This document shows, in pieces, positions 41,501 to 56,500 of a stretch of DNA of 64,000 nt (position 1 is the first letter of the stretch; each line of letters begins with the position of its first letter). The stretch is from assembly GCA_011009095.1 (NCBI GenBank), contig VTPC01000483.1, positions 245,087 through 309,086 of the forward strand, in the 5' to 3' direction. The position numbers and the translations under genes were made by a program. Under the pieces are notes generated by a model. The model searched no databases, was not told the origin of the DNA, and worked only from the letters and a program-made list of their open reading frames with translations. Origin of the DNA: Ignelater luminosus (lineage: Eukaryota; Arthropoda; Insecta; Coleoptera; Elateridae).

Positions 41501-44500
41501 CAAGCCATATAATAACTGTTATTTGTTCAAATCGATTCTTAGTGGCAACAAAGAAAAATTGTGCAAAAATTCCAGAAATGTAAATTTGATCCATCCTAAT
41601 ATGAGCAATGAGGGACAGAAAAATCGAACTTATACAGGTATCATAAACACTCTCAAAATTCTTCCTGTATTGGTTTAAAGTTCGTTTGTACCCTTTAAAA
41701 ATGACTATACTTTGTTCTTGTCAGTCTTGATCTATCGGAAATTATGATCAAACTGAAGGCTAATTGAGGGCATTGAAAAGCTTAAGTGGAAATCTTGAAT
41801 GTATCTTGTTTTTTAAACCACCTATTCTGTTTGAAAAATTTAGAACTTTAGAATCTGTCTTTCAGAGAGAGTCCTTATATGGCTTAAATAATACCTTTTG
41901 TCCCGAAAAGCTGTTGATCATATCATTCTTCAGTCATATGTTTCTATTAACAATGCGAATAATATTAACTATTAGTAGGTTTCTACCAATCAGGAACTTT
42001 TGAAAAGATCATAAAATCTAAGAATATTTTTGCCCAAAAAACCAAAAATCTCTAAAATGTTTTGGGATTCAGTAAAATCGACTTGAAATCTTATTCCAAG
42101 AATATATTTTAGCTTCTGTCCTGTTAAACTGTTGATATTTCATACCCCAGGTGCGACATTCAACGCCAAGAATAAAAAATCTCGTCATTGAAAGAATAGA
42201 TTTGTCGATCAACAAAAAGCTACTGTTTACTTTGAACTACTAACTAATGAATTCTGCTTATTTCTATTTCCTGAGAACATACATGATTGCCATTTGAGTT
42301 CGACATTAATTGTAAAATGATTTTTCTGCTCAAGAAATTAAACGCTTTCTTCTCTCTACTTTAGAGTTCTTTCTGTTAAATCATCTGTGTCAACAAGTGT
42401 GAGTACATAAACGAGCCTACCTGATTTTAAACAATTGTCAAGCATAGTTGAGCAAGCACCTCTTGCCTTACTTCAATTACTATAATGGCAAACATATAGT
42501 TTACTAATTAATGAAGTAACAAGCTTACTTTTCTCTCTTAATACACAAATATTTCAGAGTAAAGGTCCCCGAAACATTAGGAAAAAGTCACATAATGGCA
42601 TTGCAGACAGCTCGAAAACCACAAGATTTTGAGCGCACCTCATTAGAAATAGATGAAATTACTCTAAAATATTTTTTTTCAATTCTACTATATGGTAAAC
42701 TGCAAATTGGAGGAAAACACGATTGTGGTGACCTCGATTGGAAAGTTAAAAACTAATATGAGGATTACCATAACAGCGAAGCACGTCGTCAGAAAGTCAT
42801 AAACATTGTGAAATCTTCAAATCTGAAGATTTATCATCAGTTCTGCTAACGTTGGTTGTAGCTGCTCTTCACTCTCTTTTCCGCCAAATGGACAAAATAT
42901 AGCACCATCTGTTAGTTAATGATTTTCGCCAATGTTAGCTTTTAACATTGCCTGCTACTTCCAAGTTAATCATAGTATAGTTTTAATCAAATAGTTTCAT
43001 CCATTACCAAGTCAGCTATAGATCAACAAAAATCACAGAAATGTTCATACTAATTAATTAACAATTTTTCTCGCGCTATTTGTTCCAAATATCATTAATT
43101 CTTTAATGAAGTTATTTAAATTTTTATTACAAGCTTTAAATTAAAAGTATGACGTATCACCTGCTACAGTGATCTAAGTGATAAGGACGTCCAACGCTAA
43201 ACAGGATTATAAGATTATAATAGAGAAGAAAATTTTTAAATTAATTTAAAGCTCGTAATACAAGTTTGTACATTTTATCATATAATCATTCTTAGAGTGT
43301 ATCCAAACCGATTGTGGATATCTCTTGATCTTTTGAGCATCGAAGGAAACGAAAGCTTGGAAAGATTACCAAAGTCACGATAAAAGCTGTTTTCGAAGAA
43401 CCCACACTTTCTGGCAAAGGACGTACAATGTTGGTTTATGCTGATTAATGTGAATAGCGACCAAAGTCTTGTGGTGCTGGCTCAATGGACGTCGAGCAGT
43501 GTTATTTAAGCAGAGCTTTGATTATCAATTTCTGCCTTGTTGAAGAGACCAACGTAAAATCAAACTATTGATTTGAAGCCTTTATGTGTTCGTTGGGTCT
43601 TTTTGATTAAATCTTTTAAGTACATACAAAATCAACAGATCTGGTTAAACGGGACTCGGTAAAAAAAAGAAGTTTAAAAATAGATAATAAAATATTTCAG
43701 CGTTTTACGTTAGGTAACTGACCAAATTTTTGTTAAAATAAACAGAACGCGATGAGATTCTAAGTTTTGACTTTAAATATTTATAGTTGTGAAGATTAAT
43801 ATGGACCACTCTCTACAATCTTTGGTAACTAAGTAGCAAAAACATAATTTTTGGTTATCCTCTTCGCTCTTTACAATTACAGTTTTGCTTTGAGACCAAA
43901 TTCTACTCAAACCGTTTAACTATCGGGTCTTTTTCTTAGTAAACCAAACTTTGATCAACGAACATAACAAAGGACAAATAAGTAATGATTTTTAAGATTT
44001 GAAATTCTCCAATCCAAACCAATTTTGTGAATTTATATTTTAAACTAAATACCAAGGAGGCTGCTTATTCTTGTTTGGTTTGGTATCGACTTTTTCGATG
44101 AGTTTAGATTGACGTTTTGGAAGCGACTCTTTTTGCAGATCACATTAAACACTTTTGGCCTTAGTTCATTCTCGTTTGAGTACGTGTTGTAACTCGGCAC
44201 TCCATATATGGCGTCTTGACCATGTAATTTACTACAGTTGAAGTTGCTTATCTGTCGAAGCCATTAATGGGATGCCGAGTTGCAGCAAGTGTTCGAATAT
44301 GTTTGGTATGGTTTTGTTCACTTCGTGGCTACTACAGATTCGTATATCCTGAGCACTCTCCAAAAACTTAAACCTAATAAATGTTTTTCTCCACTAACCA
44401 ATCAGGAGATGTGCCAATAGACTAGAAAACAGCAAAATATTTTATGATTGCTGTTAGAACATGTATGCAAATCAGCTTCTGAACAGCTCGCTAACCCTGC

Positions 44501-47500
44501 TTTTTTCAACTGATGGTCTTCAGGAATGACATATACTTACATAGACTTAAACCTATGTAAACATTTCACGTTGAGAATGTCAAGACTTCCTTTATAGTAC
44601 AGTCACCACGAATAGTTCACGTGCTGCTGCTCGGTTTTTTACTTTCTTAGAGAAAACTTGAATGTAATGCCACTTATGGTGTCGATGTAAGGAACGAACA
44701 AAATTGATTTTTTAAAACCAAATAATCGTAGACAACTATAAACATCGTTTACACGTTCTAGAAATGAAAAGAATTACTAATCAGGGTGAGATACTTAATA
44801 GAATCGACAAAAATGCATCTAAGGAAAAAAATGAAATCAAATGCGAGCAAATGCAATTTAAAAATACAGTCGGAGGATGCATATAACAGTTTCCATAGCG
44901 AGCAAAATAAGAAAATAAATCCATTCCTCGTAAAAGTGACAGAAAAACACAAAAACGGAAAACGTCTGTGAATGTTACACCTAACGTCGCAAGGGAAGAG
45001 GATCGGAGATTGTGGTTTCATAACTCTCTTGCGGATGGATGCAATAGCTGGAAACTGTTCTGCAGAAATCGACTAAATGCTCCGTTCTAGTAAAATTAGT
45101 AATTGCGATTGTAACAATTTTCTATCATTACTAGGCGCATGAGAAATATAAAAAATTTCCGAGTTGGTCCATCAGGTGCAAAAGATTGAAAGACATCGAT
45201 CCAGAAAAAGAGAACGTACACTTCTACTGTGTGCCTGAAGTTCAAAAAATGTAGATGAAAATCTTGATGGAAATCTGTACCCTTAAAAAAAACTAATGAT
45301 GCTCTCTGAAGACCTGCACTAGATTTGATTTAAGAACTCATTCTTTGCTGATTGAACAAGAATTTCCAGTTGTATAGTATAGAAGGATCTCGTCATTACC
45401 CAAAGTACACACGGTGCACGAAATTTATATATATATTCTGATTTTTTCGTAAAGGTAGACTATCTACTACCCTCGTTTACACAACGTGTAGGTTTCCAGC
45501 TCTACCATAGTGATTCTGACGTCCTAATACATGCAGTGACGGTAAAGACTTGGACTGCATAATTCTGTTTATATTTTCTTACCAGGAAGTAAGATTTTCA
45601 ACAGTATAAACTCACAATATCCTTTGAAATCTTCTAATTTGCATTGAAAATTTTTCCACTGACCCTCCTGCTAGATGATTACTTACGAAACTAATGCGAT
45701 GTGGTGACATAAACCTTCTGTGTTTCTTTTTCTTTAACTGTTTTGTTGTATTCTTTTTTTTAATTCAGTGTTCTTTTTCTTTCTTTCTCATATGAATTTT
45801 TTCTAACTGTAATTCTTGTGTACCAATAATATAATGGTAGATTTTACAATTTCTTAATATTGTCTGTCAGATTCACCGTAATTAAAGATTCTTTCGAATG
45901 AATAGAATTCTAGAAATTTACTATCTATTGTTTCGGCACATTTATTCTATTGTTTCCTATAGACAAACATTTCCGACAATGAGAATCCAACTGAATTTTA
46001 TTCGTACAGATTTAAATGTGGCAGCTGCATAAATATGCATTAATATTAATAATTATTTTACCGTATTAGTAAAAAACCTTTTCGTAATGCAGATAGTTGA
46101 AAATAAAAAACCATCAAATTAATTCTCATGAAGACTGTTTGCAAAACCGTTACAGGACTTGATTATTATAATTTGCATGGGGACGCAGGTATGCTCACTA
46201 TGTTATTTTAATTTTCAATTACTGTGCCCTCTCATAGGTTTTAATTTGTACAGACTGTAATTATTATTTGTCTATTTAAAATTTAATATGCAATTAAATT
46301 CTAGTTGGCGTTGATATTGCTTGCTGTTAGCTTTACTGTGCGATTGCGAACCTTGCAAAACAATAGTTTCGCGTGTTAACTGCGAAATATTAATTGTTAT
46401 ACATAATTATGTGGTGGCAATTATTGTTATGTAATTGACGGAGCTGCCTCACATTTAGTTATTACATGACTCATTGATTGCAAAATTGAATTCTTTTATC
46501 GAATCACCAGACATTGTAGAAGAAAAAACTTTGTTAATAACAAAAGAATTGAAATAGTTTAAATAGGCAGACAAACTGTATAATTAGCTCTTTAAAATCA
46601 TACATAACCTTTATGATAACGTCAACTAATATTATTCTCTTTTTTTACAGAACAACAGATGAACATGGGAACTTCAATGAAAGATTCTATGAAAGGAACA
46701 ACAGTCGCGTAGCAGAGGGCGATTACATCCGTCGACCAAACTATCACGATAGTAGAGGTCGTAATAGAGATAGGGGCTATAGAAATGGTCCCTATAATAA
46801 CGTCATCGATCGGCATCGACCGCTCAATAGTTCCTGGTCATACGATTCGTCGAGGAGTTACAATAGTGAAACAGGGTATGGAACGACGCCTTCTGATACG
46901 AACGATAGAAGATCGTCGGACTCCCAAAGTACAAAAAAGAAAACAAAATCGCGATCGGGAAGCAGATCAGTGTCCCCTTCTGGTAGTACTTCGAGTCGAT
47001 CGCCAACTAGATCTAGATCGCAAAGTAGTAGTAGTTCCTCAAGCAGTACCACCTCGCAGGCGTCAAGTTCCACTAGTTCTCCAAAATCTCGAAGAGTGGC
47101 GGCGCCAGCAAACGCTTCCCATCAGCCCGTAGTCCATTCGGATGATAGGAGACCGTTGGCCATCTGCGTTCGAAATCTTCCTTTGCGTTCGTCAGACACG
47201 TCGTTAAAAGATGGACTTTTTCACGAATATAAAAAGCACGGTAAAGTGACGTGGGTGAAAATCGTAGGCCAGGGTTCTGAAAGGCACGCAATCGTTTGTT
47301 TTAAGAAACCCGAAGATGTTGATAAAGCATTGGAGGTTAGTTATGATAAACTATTTTTCGGATGTAAGATCGAAGTCGCACCCTACCAAGGGTACGACGT
47401 GGATGACAACGAATTGCGGCCGTACGAAGCTGAAATCGATGAATTTCATCCGAAGGCGACGCGCACATTGTTCATCGGTAACTTAGAAAAAGATGTTACC

Positions 47501-50500
47501 GCATCTGATCTCAGGAAACACTTCGACCAGTTCGGGGAAATAATAGAAATTGACATTAAGAAACAAGGGGCTGTGAGTTCGTACGCATTTTGCCAGTACT
47601 CAGACATTATTAGTGTGGTAAAAGCCATTCGTGCAATGGATGGCGAACATTTAGGTAATAATCGTATTAAACTGGGGTTTGGGAAGTCTATGCCAACTAA
47701 CTGCGTGTGGGTGGATGGTGTAGTGGATAGTGTTAACGAAAAGTACCTGACGCTGCAATTCGATTCTTTCGGGCCCATTTCACAAGTGATGATAGACCGC
47801 GAAAAAGGGCAAGCGTTAATATTTTATGATCAAGTGATGAACGCTCAAGCGGCGGTTTTAAAAATGCGTGGCGTTAGCTTACGTGGGCGTAAGATGCAAG
47901 TGGATTTTGCGAGTCGGGAGTGCCAGGAATCTTTTTACGAACATTTAGAAAAGCAGGGACATCCTGCAGAAAGAGCTAATTTTGAAGAAAGAAGAGATTC
48001 CACATCTAGAAGCTTTGATGCAACTGTTACAGCTTCAAATAGGTTTTCGAGGTATGAAACGCCTTCTTCGAGACCGCGTACGGCTTCATATAGTAGTAGA
48101 TCCAGCGTAACGGCAGGTCAGTGCAATACATCAACGACTGTCCACTCTCCTAGTACTCCTGGTTCGGCTACTCCTAGAGGGAGTGGTTCGAAATCACGAT
48201 TAGCACGCTTCGCTGAATATTACGACCAAACGGGAGATTATGGAGAACGTAGATATCGAAGCTACGATGAATATAGTCAAGGGAGTGCAGCGTCACACGA
48301 AGATGGTTACGAACACGAATACAACTACAATCGTGAAAGTCCATCGCATGTTGATTCCTTAGACTCGCGTCCTTTGCAACACGGAAGTGAGCATTTACCT
48401 TTATCCTTTGCTCCTCCCGATATTCGAAATCTACAAAAGGAGCGTTTTCATCTATTGGAACAATTAGAGGATTATCCAAGTTCCGGAGATGAACTCGTCA
48501 GTCCAAAGAAACGAATGAGATTAGATATTTTAGAAAGCTCGACTACCAGTGATGTCATTATTGAAGCTAACCGTGACCATAGAAAAGTGATGGAAGTGAG
48601 AAGAACTTCCGATGGAAGTTTGAAACATCATTCTCGCAGACCTTCGGTGGATAGTAAACATAGTGCCCGTGAAGTTGGAGTTGAGAGAGGATCATATTTG
48701 CCACATGCCGTCTGCAAACGAAGAAAAACCGCGGGAAGCGATAGCAGTTCGAGATTGCAGCATCACGACCTTTCCGGTTCAGAAAGCGTCTGCAGTTCCC
48801 GACCGGGTACACCATTATGCGATGAGCGGCCAGAAAACTTTCCTCAAGAACCACGGCGAATACCTCGAGAACGGGAAGGTCCGCTTAGTTTGCCACTTCC
48901 ACGATTTGCTGCACAGGTAATGGGAAAGGGAAGCGTATCGGTCGCCGGGATAAAAGGTCAAAAGGATAACGTATTAGCTAGTCCTCCGCCAGCAGCTACC
49001 AGTCCAAGAATATCTACTCCCGTAACACCCAGTTTAACACAAGTACCCCCACCAGCATCACCACCACCAAGACCGCCATCATTGAGTTCGAACTCGAGCG
49101 ATAGTGATATAACTCCACCTAGTCCATCTCTTGACGAGCGTATTAGATCTTTAGATGAAAAATATGAAAAATGGTCTGGATCAAGAGCTGTTAGTGCTGC
49201 TGGAAGCGAAGCATTGGCGAAATTAGATGCCACAGCTTCTGAACGGTTTAGATTTAGTTATAAATTATTAGACCTCGACCTCAAAGAATTGCAACCGTCT
49301 GAAATAGTTAAGTCTGTGTTAGCAAAACCGTCGGTATTTGATGAGGATTCAAAAAGACTGGAAAATGTAGGCGAAAAATATGATTTTAACCTATTTTCCA
49401 AATCTCCAACGGTAACGACCCCAACGGCTGTTACAGCTTCAACTCCTACACCACCAATTCTTAAGGTCCTTTCTGCTAGTAGCACTCAGTTGCCAAAGAC
49501 TCCTACGATGCTTTCTCCTAGATCATCAGGTGGGTGTTGTTATTTTATGTAATTAATAGAAAGCAAATCATAAATCTTGGGTGTCTCAGAAAACGCGAAA
49601 CACAGTTGTTTCCTTTTTTTATTATCTTTGAACGCTGGCTAGATCTACTTGAGCGTTAGTCAATGTACAAGAAAGATAGCTTCAAGAGAATACATGAGCG
49701 GAACAGAAAGAGGAATCATTGACGTTCCGTGTTTTCTGGGATATCCAGTATATATTATTAACTTACTTAAAGAGATTTTCTTTGTAGGTTCGAATATACC
49801 GACGGCAAAAGGTCTGCAATATCCATTTCCCAGCCACCCCCCTGTTCAGTCAGTTGTTAGTGCGTCTACTGCACCAACGCCGCCGCCGCCGCCACCACCA
49901 CCACTTCAAACTCCTCCTCCTCCTCCAAGTACGACCGCTAGAAGCAGTCATGGCGATAATAGACTCAAGCCGTGTGGAAATGCTTCTAATAGTGATAACA
50001 GAACATTGTGCAAAGTGGGTGTAAATCGTAGTGCATCCAGTGGCGTGGTGATATCTAACTTGACACAAGTGAAAATTAGTGACCCAAGTAATAATAGTAA
50101 AAATGGTGTCAACATTCCTGCAAATCCTAGTGACACAGTGCATTGTGCTAACAACAGTTCTACTCCTATGGACGTAAATATAAAAATTAAAAGTGCGCGA
50201 GAAACTAAGTCTTCAGATAAACACGGTGACAAAGTGACTAATAGAAGGGATTCAACGAGTAGTGGCGGATCTCCGCGCGGCGAGATTAAAAGTAGACGAA
50301 ATAGTGAGAGTAGTGTGCGAAGAGGTGACGCGAGTGATAAACAGAATGACGTTTGTGATACTAATACGAATGAAAGAAAACAGGACGAAAAGGAGAAAAA
50401 TGAAGAATGGAAGAGAGAACATCAAAGGCTGGAGAACGAACGGTTAGAGAAAGAGAGGTTAGAGCGGGAACGTATAGAAAAAGAAAGGGTAGAAAAAGAA

Positions 50501-53500
50501 CGGATAGAAAAAGAACGATTAGAAAAAGAGCGATTAGAGAAAGAAAGACTTGAAAAAGAGAGGCTGGAAAAAGAAAGATTAGAGAAAGAAAGAATAGAAC
50601 GTGAATTAAAACGGGAGCGAGAAGAAAGAGAGCGTAAAGAAAGAGAAGAAAAGGAAAGGCAAGAGCGTGAAGAACGAGAGAGGATAGAGAAAGAGAGGAA
50701 AGAAAGGAGGGAAAGAGAAGAAAAAGAAAGAAAAGAACGCGAAGAAAGAGAAAAACGAGAAAGGGAAGAACAAGAACGAGCAGACAGGGAACGCAAACGT
50801 GAAGAAGAAAGGAAGCATAAAGAAGACAATCACGAAAAACGAAAGGAAGAACACTTTAGACATCGAGAAAACCACGGTGAAATTAAACATAGGGAAAATT
50901 CGGAGACGAGTAGAAACGATAAAAATACCAAAGAAAATAAGTCAAAGGACAACCAGGAATTCAAAAAAGATTCTCACGAATCTCGAAATAACCATGAGAG
51001 CAAAAGTAGTCACGAAAATAGAGAAAGGCACAACAACGAAATTAGAAAAGAAGAAAAAAGCAAACATCATATAGAAAGAGAAACAGAAAAGAGAAAAGAG
51101 AGCGCCAAGGAAAATCGAGAAAACAACATGCATGAAAAAATTACAAACATAGCTAACGAAGTCAAAGAAAATAATAAGCCAAATATAGAAAGTCGACATT
51201 TTTCTATAGAATTGGATAAAAATAAAATTGATCTCAGTCGTCGGAAAGAAAGAAATAATAGTTTGCCTGCGAATGTAGGTTCTAAAAGGCGAATGAGTTC
51301 GCAAGACTCTTTGGAGATGGTGGACGAAGTTAAAAAGATTAAATTAAGTCAAGAACATAGAAAACTTTCTGAGAGGCGCGATTCCAAAGATACCCGATCT
51401 GAAGAAAAAGTCAAGAATAAACACAAAAATAACATCGCAAAGATTATAGAAGAGAAAATGAGGCAAGAAAAATTTAATAGTGTTAAAGAAGTTACAGAAG
51501 ATAAAAGAAAAGATCGCGATAAAGATGAAAAACATAAACACAAACAAAAAGTCGAGAAACAGAAATCGAAGGAAAAGAATAAGGAAAAAGATTCGCCGAC
51601 CTCGACAAAGCCACCCATAAAAGACTTATCATTGGATAAAGAATTCTTAGCCAGATTAGAATTACAATCTACTGAAGAATCGGAGAAATTACAAAAGCAA
51701 CGCAAAGAAGCAAAAGAAAAGAGAAAACAAGAAAGTCTCGAAGTAGAAGAACGTAAAACGGAAGAATCTAGGAAATCGGAAGAAAAGAAGAAAGAAAAAC
51801 GTTCTTCCTCCGAAAGGAAAAGTCGAGACGAAAATCCACCTCAAATGAAAACGGAAGAGCGTAAAGTGGTAAAGAAAGAACGCACCAGAAAAGTTACACA
51901 TAGCTCAGATGCTGCAACCGATTCTGATGAACCTAAAAAGCAACCTCATTCCATATTTGACATCGTAGATGATGAACCTGCCTATATTTCAATGTACGAT
52001 AAAGTAAAAGCGAGAAGTTGCAAAAATATGCAAAAACAAGAAGAAGAAAAACGTCAAGAGAAATTGAAAGCTAAATTTAATCAATTAAAGCAAAGTAGAG
52101 CTAAACGCGAAGAAAAGAAACGTTCTACATCATGGGATGAGGATTCTGATTCCGAACATGAAAGACGAGAACGTGTCTGTAAAACCGACAGTAGTAAAGG
52201 ACGTAGAGGCACAAAGATGCTAATAATGAGTTCTGACGATGAAGATCACAGCAGTAGCAGAACGAAGCATAGAAAGAAACGTGAAATTTATACCGATTCC
52301 GATTCGGAAAAGCGACAAACTAAATCAGAGCATATGGAAACTAGCGATGATGAAACGATAATAAGCAAAATCATACAAAGAAAGAGTTCTAAATCACGAA
52401 TTGCTAGCGATACATCGGAAGATGAATTTAAGAAGGTTCAAAATAAACTGAAAAATGAAATCTTTTCAGATATTGAGATCGATCAGAAATTTGATTTGGA
52501 AGAAAAACCACATAAAAGAACGAAAGATGAAGATCACAAATATATCAAGAAAGAAAAGAAAAACAAACATCAAGAATTGACAACGGAAGAAATTAATGCT
52601 CAAATATTTGGTGATTCTCCTTTACCAGAAATAAAATCTGAAGATACGCGTATATTTGGAGACGTTTCTTCTGCTGAAGATAATCACGAAAATAAGAAAG
52701 AAAAAAGTGAAGTACGTAAAAAACATAAAAAGAAACAAAAACGACAGAAACATTCTGTGACGAGTGAAGAAGATACTAAATTAGAATTATCGGTAGAATT
52801 AATAAAAGATGAAAGCATTGATAGGCTAAAAAATCCTGAAAAGAAGAAGCAGCATAGTAAAAAAGACAAAAAGAAAGATAAAAATAAAGATGATGAGAAA
52901 CATAAGGAGAAATCTAAGAAATCGAAGAAATCCAAATCGGATCTTGGAAAATCAGAATCGAAACGTGATGGAAAGATGGAAAATATTTTTGGATCTTTCT
53001 CGGACGATTCGGAAAATGGTAACAAGGAGCAAGATAGAAATGATCATTCACAAAATACTTTCTTGGACCGATTTGGCGATGAAAAATTACAGGTCTATGC
53101 TAGCGATTCTGATAGTATATCCCACATAGAGAAAGAAATACATAAATCAGAAGAGAAAGAACGTAGTAAAGAAGAGCATAAAAAGAGAAAAGAAAAGAAA
53201 CGTCGTGAAAAAGAAAAGAGATTACGCGAAGAAGAATTTAATGAAAATAGTATGGACTATGCAGATTTAGGAAAACAACTAGAAGCAAATATTAAAGACG
53301 ACAGTAATGACATGTTAGAAGAATGTAGTACAACGATCAAAACTGAAGATACTGAAAGAAGTGAAGACGTGTTCCGATTTACCGAAGGAGACGAATCCCA
53401 AGAGATCAAAGTAGAACAACAAGAAAGGAAAGAAGTCAAAGAAAAGAAGAAGAAAAGGAAAAAGAGTAAAGATGAAAAACATAAGCATCATCATCATCAC

Positions 53501-56500
53501 CACGATAAAAACAAACTTAAATCTCCTGAGAGTAAGAAAGAATTTGATTTATCTTCTTCAGAGAGCGTTACTATCAAAAGCGAAAACGATAAATCAACTC
53601 TTCCAAGTCCAAGTTTACCTAATCTATTAGATCTACCTAGTCCTCCCCTTAACAAAACTCCTAATGTTGATTATTCTCTTACCCCTAGCTCACGAGAACC
53701 CATATTGAGTCCCGTTGCAAAAACCCCAACCTCCTCGAAAGATAAGAAACGAGATAAGTTTATACCTGGATTTGGTACAGAGATTGATGAAAAAGTCCAT
53801 GAAACAGCCATCAAATCAATTTGTGAATATGAACCACCAAAAACTGAAATTACGACTGAAACTAAAGAGGACTTGAAACCAGATAAATCAGAAATTAGCG
53901 ATGATAAACCGCGTGTTGTAATTTCACAAGAAGAAACTGAAGATGCTGTAGCAGCCTTACTAGGTGAAAGTTTTGGAGGTAACGAATATTCTAGCTGTTA
54001 CAGTGATGAACAGTCAACTATTGTCAACAGTGAACAAGAAACAGCCGTTCCCGAAGAAAACATTGCTGAAGATCTTGAAGAAATGCGTCAAGCAGTTCAA
54101 AGTTTAAATTCCGGAGATTTAGAAATCAAACCGGATACGCCGCAAAGCGAACACGAATTACAAATTGATACAGATACGGATGAGCAAGAAGATGTTAATT
54201 TGAGGTTTGATCAATCACCAAGGACACCTGATATAGTGGAATTGTCTCATCCACCTAAAACTCCTGATATACAACCTAATTATCTTCGCACTGAAGATCA
54301 CACAAAGACTACAACTACCACACTTGTTATAAAAGCAACCAATTTGGGTAGCCCACCATCATTAACTCCTATTAAACCACTACCTATCGCTGTTGATAAC
54401 AAGAGAATAGTGGAAAACATTCCTGCAGCACCTAAATCTTGTCCTCCAAATTTACCAACTGTTACTGAACAATCAAGATCTATAATATCAGCACAAACTT
54501 GGACTGAAAATAAAACAACAGTAGAAACATCAAGCAATGATAATTCTTTATCTAAATCAGAAACAAATCAGTCTTTCCCTCCTTCATCTACAAGTGTTGC
54601 TACCGTAAATATCAAGCACGTTACTGGATCAACACCGGCCAAACCAGTGGTTGTAACGACAACTGGTGTAACACGTTCTTACAGCACACCATCAACAGTA
54701 AAAATTACAGAACAACCTTCCCTTCAGCCTCTCTCAGCACCACCGAAACAGGAAGTGGAAACAAATGTCAAATCACATCCTACACCACTCCCTCAGAATA
54801 ATAAACCACATGTTTCTCTTCCATACAACATGTCGGTTCATTTGCAGTACAATACATCGTCACAACAGAAACAACCACCACCAAAAGTTCCCACTACAAG
54901 TGTTTCTTACAATCGTTTACCAATCACGCCAGTAATGATGGCAAAACCATTTCAACCTACAACTGTGGCTTTACCACAACCAAAACTTGCCCAAGCAACA
55001 GATACAAATTCTGGAAGTAATATCGAAAGAAGCCATGATCAATCAAGAGTACTTTACCAGGCAGGCCAAGTGCCTCCATTTTTGGTTAATCCACAATCTC
55101 AAACACGTATGATTGTACAAAATGTGCAATTACCAAGAGGAGTACAGCCTCAAACAGTAGTGAAACAAGGCCCTCCTGTTAATTACGCTTATTCCAATAA
55201 CAGTTCTTACTTAACGCAACCTATCTCAAAAGAAAATCTTCCAGAAACATCTAAACCTATATTAACTACAGAACCTCCTAAATTGGTTCCTACATCATAT
55301 TCTGTTCCATATTCTTTACCGTCACAAAGTTCACAGCCTCAACCGACTCAAATTCAATCTCAGTCAGTTATTACTGAATCTAAACATGGCAATGTTCCAT
55401 CTTCTACTCCTGAAATTAAATCTTTTATGCCAGTAATACAAGAAACTCCAAAATTAGTAAGTTTATCTTCAACGATTGTATCATCTCCAACGATTGTATC
55501 ATCTCCATCGATCATACATGCTGCAACCAAACCAACTGGTTACACTCAACAGTTTACTTCTACTCTGGCAAAATCAGTTTCTACTGTCGTTCCAGAAACA
55601 AAACAGGAAGAAACTTTACCTCAAAAAGACACTTCTAATTTGATAATTAATGAAAAACCCAAAGAAATTGAAGAAAATATCAAGAAAGAACAAACCCCAG
55701 AACCTCAACAGTTAGCCGTTGCCAAAGTTACTGAAGAATTAAACTTGGCACTTAAAAAGGATGAATTGGAATGTTCTGAAATTAAAAAGGAAGTTAAAGA
55801 AGAAGTTTTTGAAACGAATCAAGTAGTTAACAGTACACTAGAAGTAAAAGTAAAATCAGAAGAATTGAAAACTGAAGAAACCAATATAGTAAAACTTGAA
55901 CATGAAACGACTTCAGTTATAAAGAAGACTGAGAAACTAGAAGATGATAAAGGTGAGACAGAAAGTATCGAATCTGATATTAGTAAAGAACGGTTGAGTG
56001 CAGATCTTGTGAGTAAAGATGATGGTTTAGATTCTAAAGAAGATAGTGACTATTGGTCTGCTAAAGAAGTAAACATTGATTCTGTTATTAAAAAGGTTGA
56101 TGCACTTTGTTCAGCTGATGAATTATCCGATCGCAGTAGTGAAATTGGTAAAGATGATTGGTATGAACAAGAAATTAAGTCAAATGCAGATATGAAAGAA
56201 AAAGAACTCCCAGAAGTTTCTCAAGAAATAGAACCTAGAAAGATTGAAGAAAGTCAACCCGAAATTAACAGATCAACAGATAATACTGAAATTGTAGAAG
56301 AAGAACCAGAACCATCTGATGAGAAAGAGGTAACAACGCGAGGTGGTCGACGTGGTGGAAGAGCACGTGGTCGTAAAACTCGCGGAGGTGCTCGCGGCGG
56401 TGTGCAAACTCGTCATGCTAAAATTGCTAAAGAAACAACGGTAGTTAGTGCACCATCAACTCCTGCCAAACGCGGTGGACGAGGTGGGCGACCTAAAAAC

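Larger units (their letters stand above)
35582..46650 (+). other. spen intron 2 (11 kb)
   Basis: This intron lies between the RRM1 exon (donor GTAAGT) and the RRM2-4 exon (acceptor TTTTTTACAG), and the phases on both sides agree. It is AT-rich throughout. It contains a degenerate TTGGTCTTGG repeat (37365-37485), a polypyrimidine tract (37850-38100), a short inverted repeat (43116-43262) and a strong hairpin (44176-44297). No additional exon with Spen-like codons was found, and the scattered open frames are short and AT-rich. Confidence 0.8.

Noticed and set aside
49649-49787. Met at 49649 as the start of a separate large protein
   Set aside because: It lies inside intron 3. The frame before the acceptor at 49788 does not resemble Spen, and the spliced phase matches the preceding exon.
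49786-49800. GGTTCGAATATACC resembling a tRNA B box
   Set aside because: It is the acceptor and first codons of a spen exon; no cloverleaf or A box is present.
50422-50829. Antisense frame rich in Ser/Leu/Arg opposite the E/R/K repeat
   Set aside because: It is a shadow of the sense-strand repeat; the sense frame belongs to spen.
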